A DNA stretch of 5,422 nucleotides from an uncultured Lachnospiraceae bacterium (GTDB lineage: Bacteria; Bacillota; Clostridia; Lachnospirales; Lachnospiraceae): assembly GCA_902796045.1 (NCBI GenBank), contig CADBNQ010000116.1, positions 1-5,422 on the forward strand, given 5' to 3'. This document shows, piece after piece, positions 4,173 to 5,422 of this stretch. The notes below the pieces were generated by a model, which was not told the origin of the DNA, made no database searches, and saw only the letters and a program-made list of their open reading frames with translations. Position 1 is the stretch's first letter. Each line of letters begins with the position of its first letter. The translations under genes were made by a program, and so were the position numbers.

Positions 4173-5422
4173 TCAATCTCCGGTCTGCATCTCCCGGCCT
4201 TCCCGGTCCGGATTCTCCTGTTTTATATCGATGCTTTCCCGGCCTAGATTCTCCTGTTTTATATCGATGCCTTCCCGGCCTTGATTCTCCTGTTCTGTGT
4301 TATTGACAGCCTGGTCCTGATCTTTTTGTTCTATCTCCCCGGCTGCCTGGTCCAGGATGCTCATAGTATCCAGGGTGATCTGCCGGGATTTCTCCCAGCC
4401 CTTTCCTGTCCTTACCGCCTGCATAAAGGCGCCGGTTACATGATTCAGGATATTATCAGACTGTTCAAAATGGATTGTCTGGTTGACTTTATCCCGGAAG
4501 ATCCTGACATCTTTTACATTGTCAATCTCCCGGATCAGCATGGCTGCGTCTTCCCCCTGAATCTGGCTTGGAACCGCCGCCCTGCTTAAGGCCGAGTAAA
4601 GAACCTCCCCGGTCATCTCCTTATAGCCAAGCAGGAGGCTGCCCGATACGTTAATCCCATTTCCAAGGCTAATGCCTGCTGCCCTCACCTGGTCAGGCCT
4701 GCCGAAGAGACTGACCATACAGGTAAGGGGACAGATCCCCAGCTCCATCAGGGCCCCTGCAGATGTCCCAGGATCAAAAAATCCCTTCTCGATGCCCCTT
4801 CTGTAACTGTCGTAATCCGGGCTTTTCACACAATGCTGGAAGGTGGCCCGCCGGACCTCCCCCAGTGATCTGATATTCTGCTGCATCTTGACAAAGCCCG
4901 GCGTATAGATCCAGGGCTGGGCTTCCATGAGGATGACCTTCTCCTGGTCCGCAATATCAAATAGTTCCCGGGCCTGACTCTCGTCCATGGCCAGAGGCGC
5001 CATGCACAGGACATGTTTCCCCGCCCTCATCAGCGGTGCGGCCTGCTCATAATGGGTCAGGACTGGACCACAGATGAAGACAGCGTCCACTTTCTCTGCC
5101 TGACACAGGCCGTCTATGGTATCATAGGTCTGAAGTTGTCCTTTTCTGAAGCAGAACTCCTCTGCCCGGTTCTGGTCCGGCTCGTAGACCGCTGTCAACT
5201 CAAAACCCCGGCTGAACCGGTTGGCCTGGTAAAACTTCTCTGCCGGCTGGCCGGTTCCGGCGATCGCAAATCTGATCAAGCTTCTTTCCTCCTCGATCTC
5301 TTGATCCTGCCTGAGCAGGCAATCCTTCAGTTCTTCCACACTGGCGGCAATCTGGCTGGCACCCGCCTTTTTCAGCTCATCCTCCGACCCGTAGCCGTAG
5401 AGAACGCCCACTGATAAGAGGC
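4173..5422 (-). CDS. HAD phosphatase-like / Gfo-Idh-MocA oxidoreductase fusion (N-terminus outside window)
   Basis: The frame is open to the right edge, so the true start lies outside. Numbering residues from the GTG codon at 5411, the first part, VGVLYGYGSEDELKKAGA and the following VEELKDCLL, is the typical C-terminal tail of phosphoglycolate phosphatase-like HAD enzymes. Without a stop it passes into a Gfo/Idh/MocA protein. That part has a Rossmann fold with G-T-G-Q-P-A (52-57), VDAVFICGPVLTHYEQA (108-124), AGKHVLCMAPLAM (130-142), LMEAQPWIYTP (161-171) and SAGALMELGICPL (217-229) in the C-terminal domain. Typical members are NAD(P)-dependent dehydrogenases of sugars or related compounds. 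Here the usual E-K-P triad is M-A-P (137-139) and the later His/Tyr position is Cys, so normal dehydrogenase activity is doubtful. The C-terminal 50 residues are a charged, repetitive tail. The stop is 22 nt before the sigma-like gene. Substrate and role cannot be told. Confidence 0.85.
   Translation of the reverse strand, partial: LLSVGVLYGYGSEDELKKAGASQIAASVEELKDCLLRQDQEIEEERSLIRFAIAGTGQPAEKFYQANRFSRGFELTAVYEPDQNRAEEFCFRKGQLQTYDTIDGLCQAEKVDAVFICGPVLTHYEQAAPLMRAGKHVLCMAPLAMDESQARELFDIADQEKVILMEAQPWIYTPGFVKMQQNIRSLGEVRRATFQHCVKSPDYDSYRRGIEKGFFDPGTSAGALMELGICPLTCMVSLFGRPDQVRAAGISLGNGINVSGSLLLGYKEMTGEVLYSALSRAAVPSQIQGEDAAMLIREIDNVKDVRIFRDKVNQTIHFEQSDNILNHVTGAFMQAVRTGKGWEKSRQITLDTMSILDQAAGEIEQKDQDQAVNNTEQENQGREGIDIKQENLGRESIDIKQENPDREGREMQTGD
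4200..4307 (-). repeat. 36-bp tandem repeat encoding a 12-residue repeat in the C-terminal tail
   Basis: Three copies with a 36-bp period start at 4200, 4236 and 4272 (TTCCCGG on the plus strand). The first two are nearly identical and the 4272 copy degenerates in its last third. In protein they give units of the form QENxGRExIDIK (residues 374-385 and 386-397) followed by a diverged QENPDREG unit. The period is a multiple of three, so copy-number change would keep the frame. The tail is hydrophilic, lies beyond the oxidoreductase fold and is probably disordered. Confidence 0.85.
5277..5292 (-). promoter_or_regulatory. Possible internal ribosome binding site and TTG start inside the fusion gene
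   Basis: Inside the fusion, GGAGG (5288-5292, within GAGGAGG) stands 8 nt before an in-frame TTG (5277-5279). Starting there would give IRFAIAGTG directly after the initiator, which is exactly how free-standing Gfo/Idh/MocA proteins begin. It may be a relic of a once separate gene or may still produce an oxidoreductase-only form. The Gly/Glu-rich codons could also create the motif by chance, since the encoded residues are E-E-E. Confidence 0.4.

Noticed and set aside
4200..4307. Tandem repeats as a CRISPR array
   Set aside because: The units are contiguous without spacers and encode an in-frame protein repeat.
4826..5014. Short minus-strand open frame in another phase
   Set aside because: It lies inside the oxidoreductase gene out of phase, and the arginine- and serine-rich composition is typical of an alternative-frame artefact.
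5409..5411. GTG codon as the start of the oxidoreductase gene
   Set aside because: The frame stays open beyond it to the window edge, and the residues around it (VGVLYGYGS) are in the middle of a conserved HAD segment, so it is an internal valine.

Overview
The window looks like a chromosomal housekeeping segment from a low-to-mid GC member of the Firmicutes. It is most likely a clostridial organism of Lachnospiraceae type, judging from protein character and gene content only. Every gene I accept reads on the minus strand, so biological order runs from the right edge to the left.

Right part (5422 to 3334): an oxidoreductase of the Gfo/Idh/MocA type enters from outside the window. Its N-terminal end, as far as visible, is the C-terminal tail of a HAD phosphatase-like domain, so it appears to be a fusion protein. 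It is followed after 22 nt by a small sigma70-like protein with regions 1.2-3.1 but no region 4 and a ruined promoter-melting segment. After another 21 nt comes dnaG (primase). The tight spacing suggests one transcription unit whose promoter lies outside the window.

Middle (1558 to 1285): the usual clostridial order is dnaG-rpoD-trmK. Here no rpoD lies between dnaG and trmK. The 274-bp gap is instead almost filled by a 239-bp imperfect inverted repeat with a strong central stem. A plausible promoter at the very end of dnaG would start a transcript at the base of this structure, which would make it a structured leader for trmK. The truncated sigma-like gene upstream of dnaG may or may not be related to the missing rpoD.

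Left part (1284 to 1): trmK (tRNA adenine-22 N1-methyltransferase) is followed by a 98-bp gap holding a good sigmaA promoter with an extended -10. Next is secA, the Sec translocase ATPase; its first 162 codons are visible and it runs off the left edge.

The genes serve replication initiation (DnaG), transcription (sigma-like protein), tRNA modification (TrmK) and protein export (SecA). The points most worth a second look are the sigma-like protein that seems able to bind core polymerase but not open promoters, the long inverted repeat in the rpoD position, and the HAD/oxidoreductase fusion with an altered active site and an internal start signal. No IS element, CRISPR array, tRNA or rRNA was seen.
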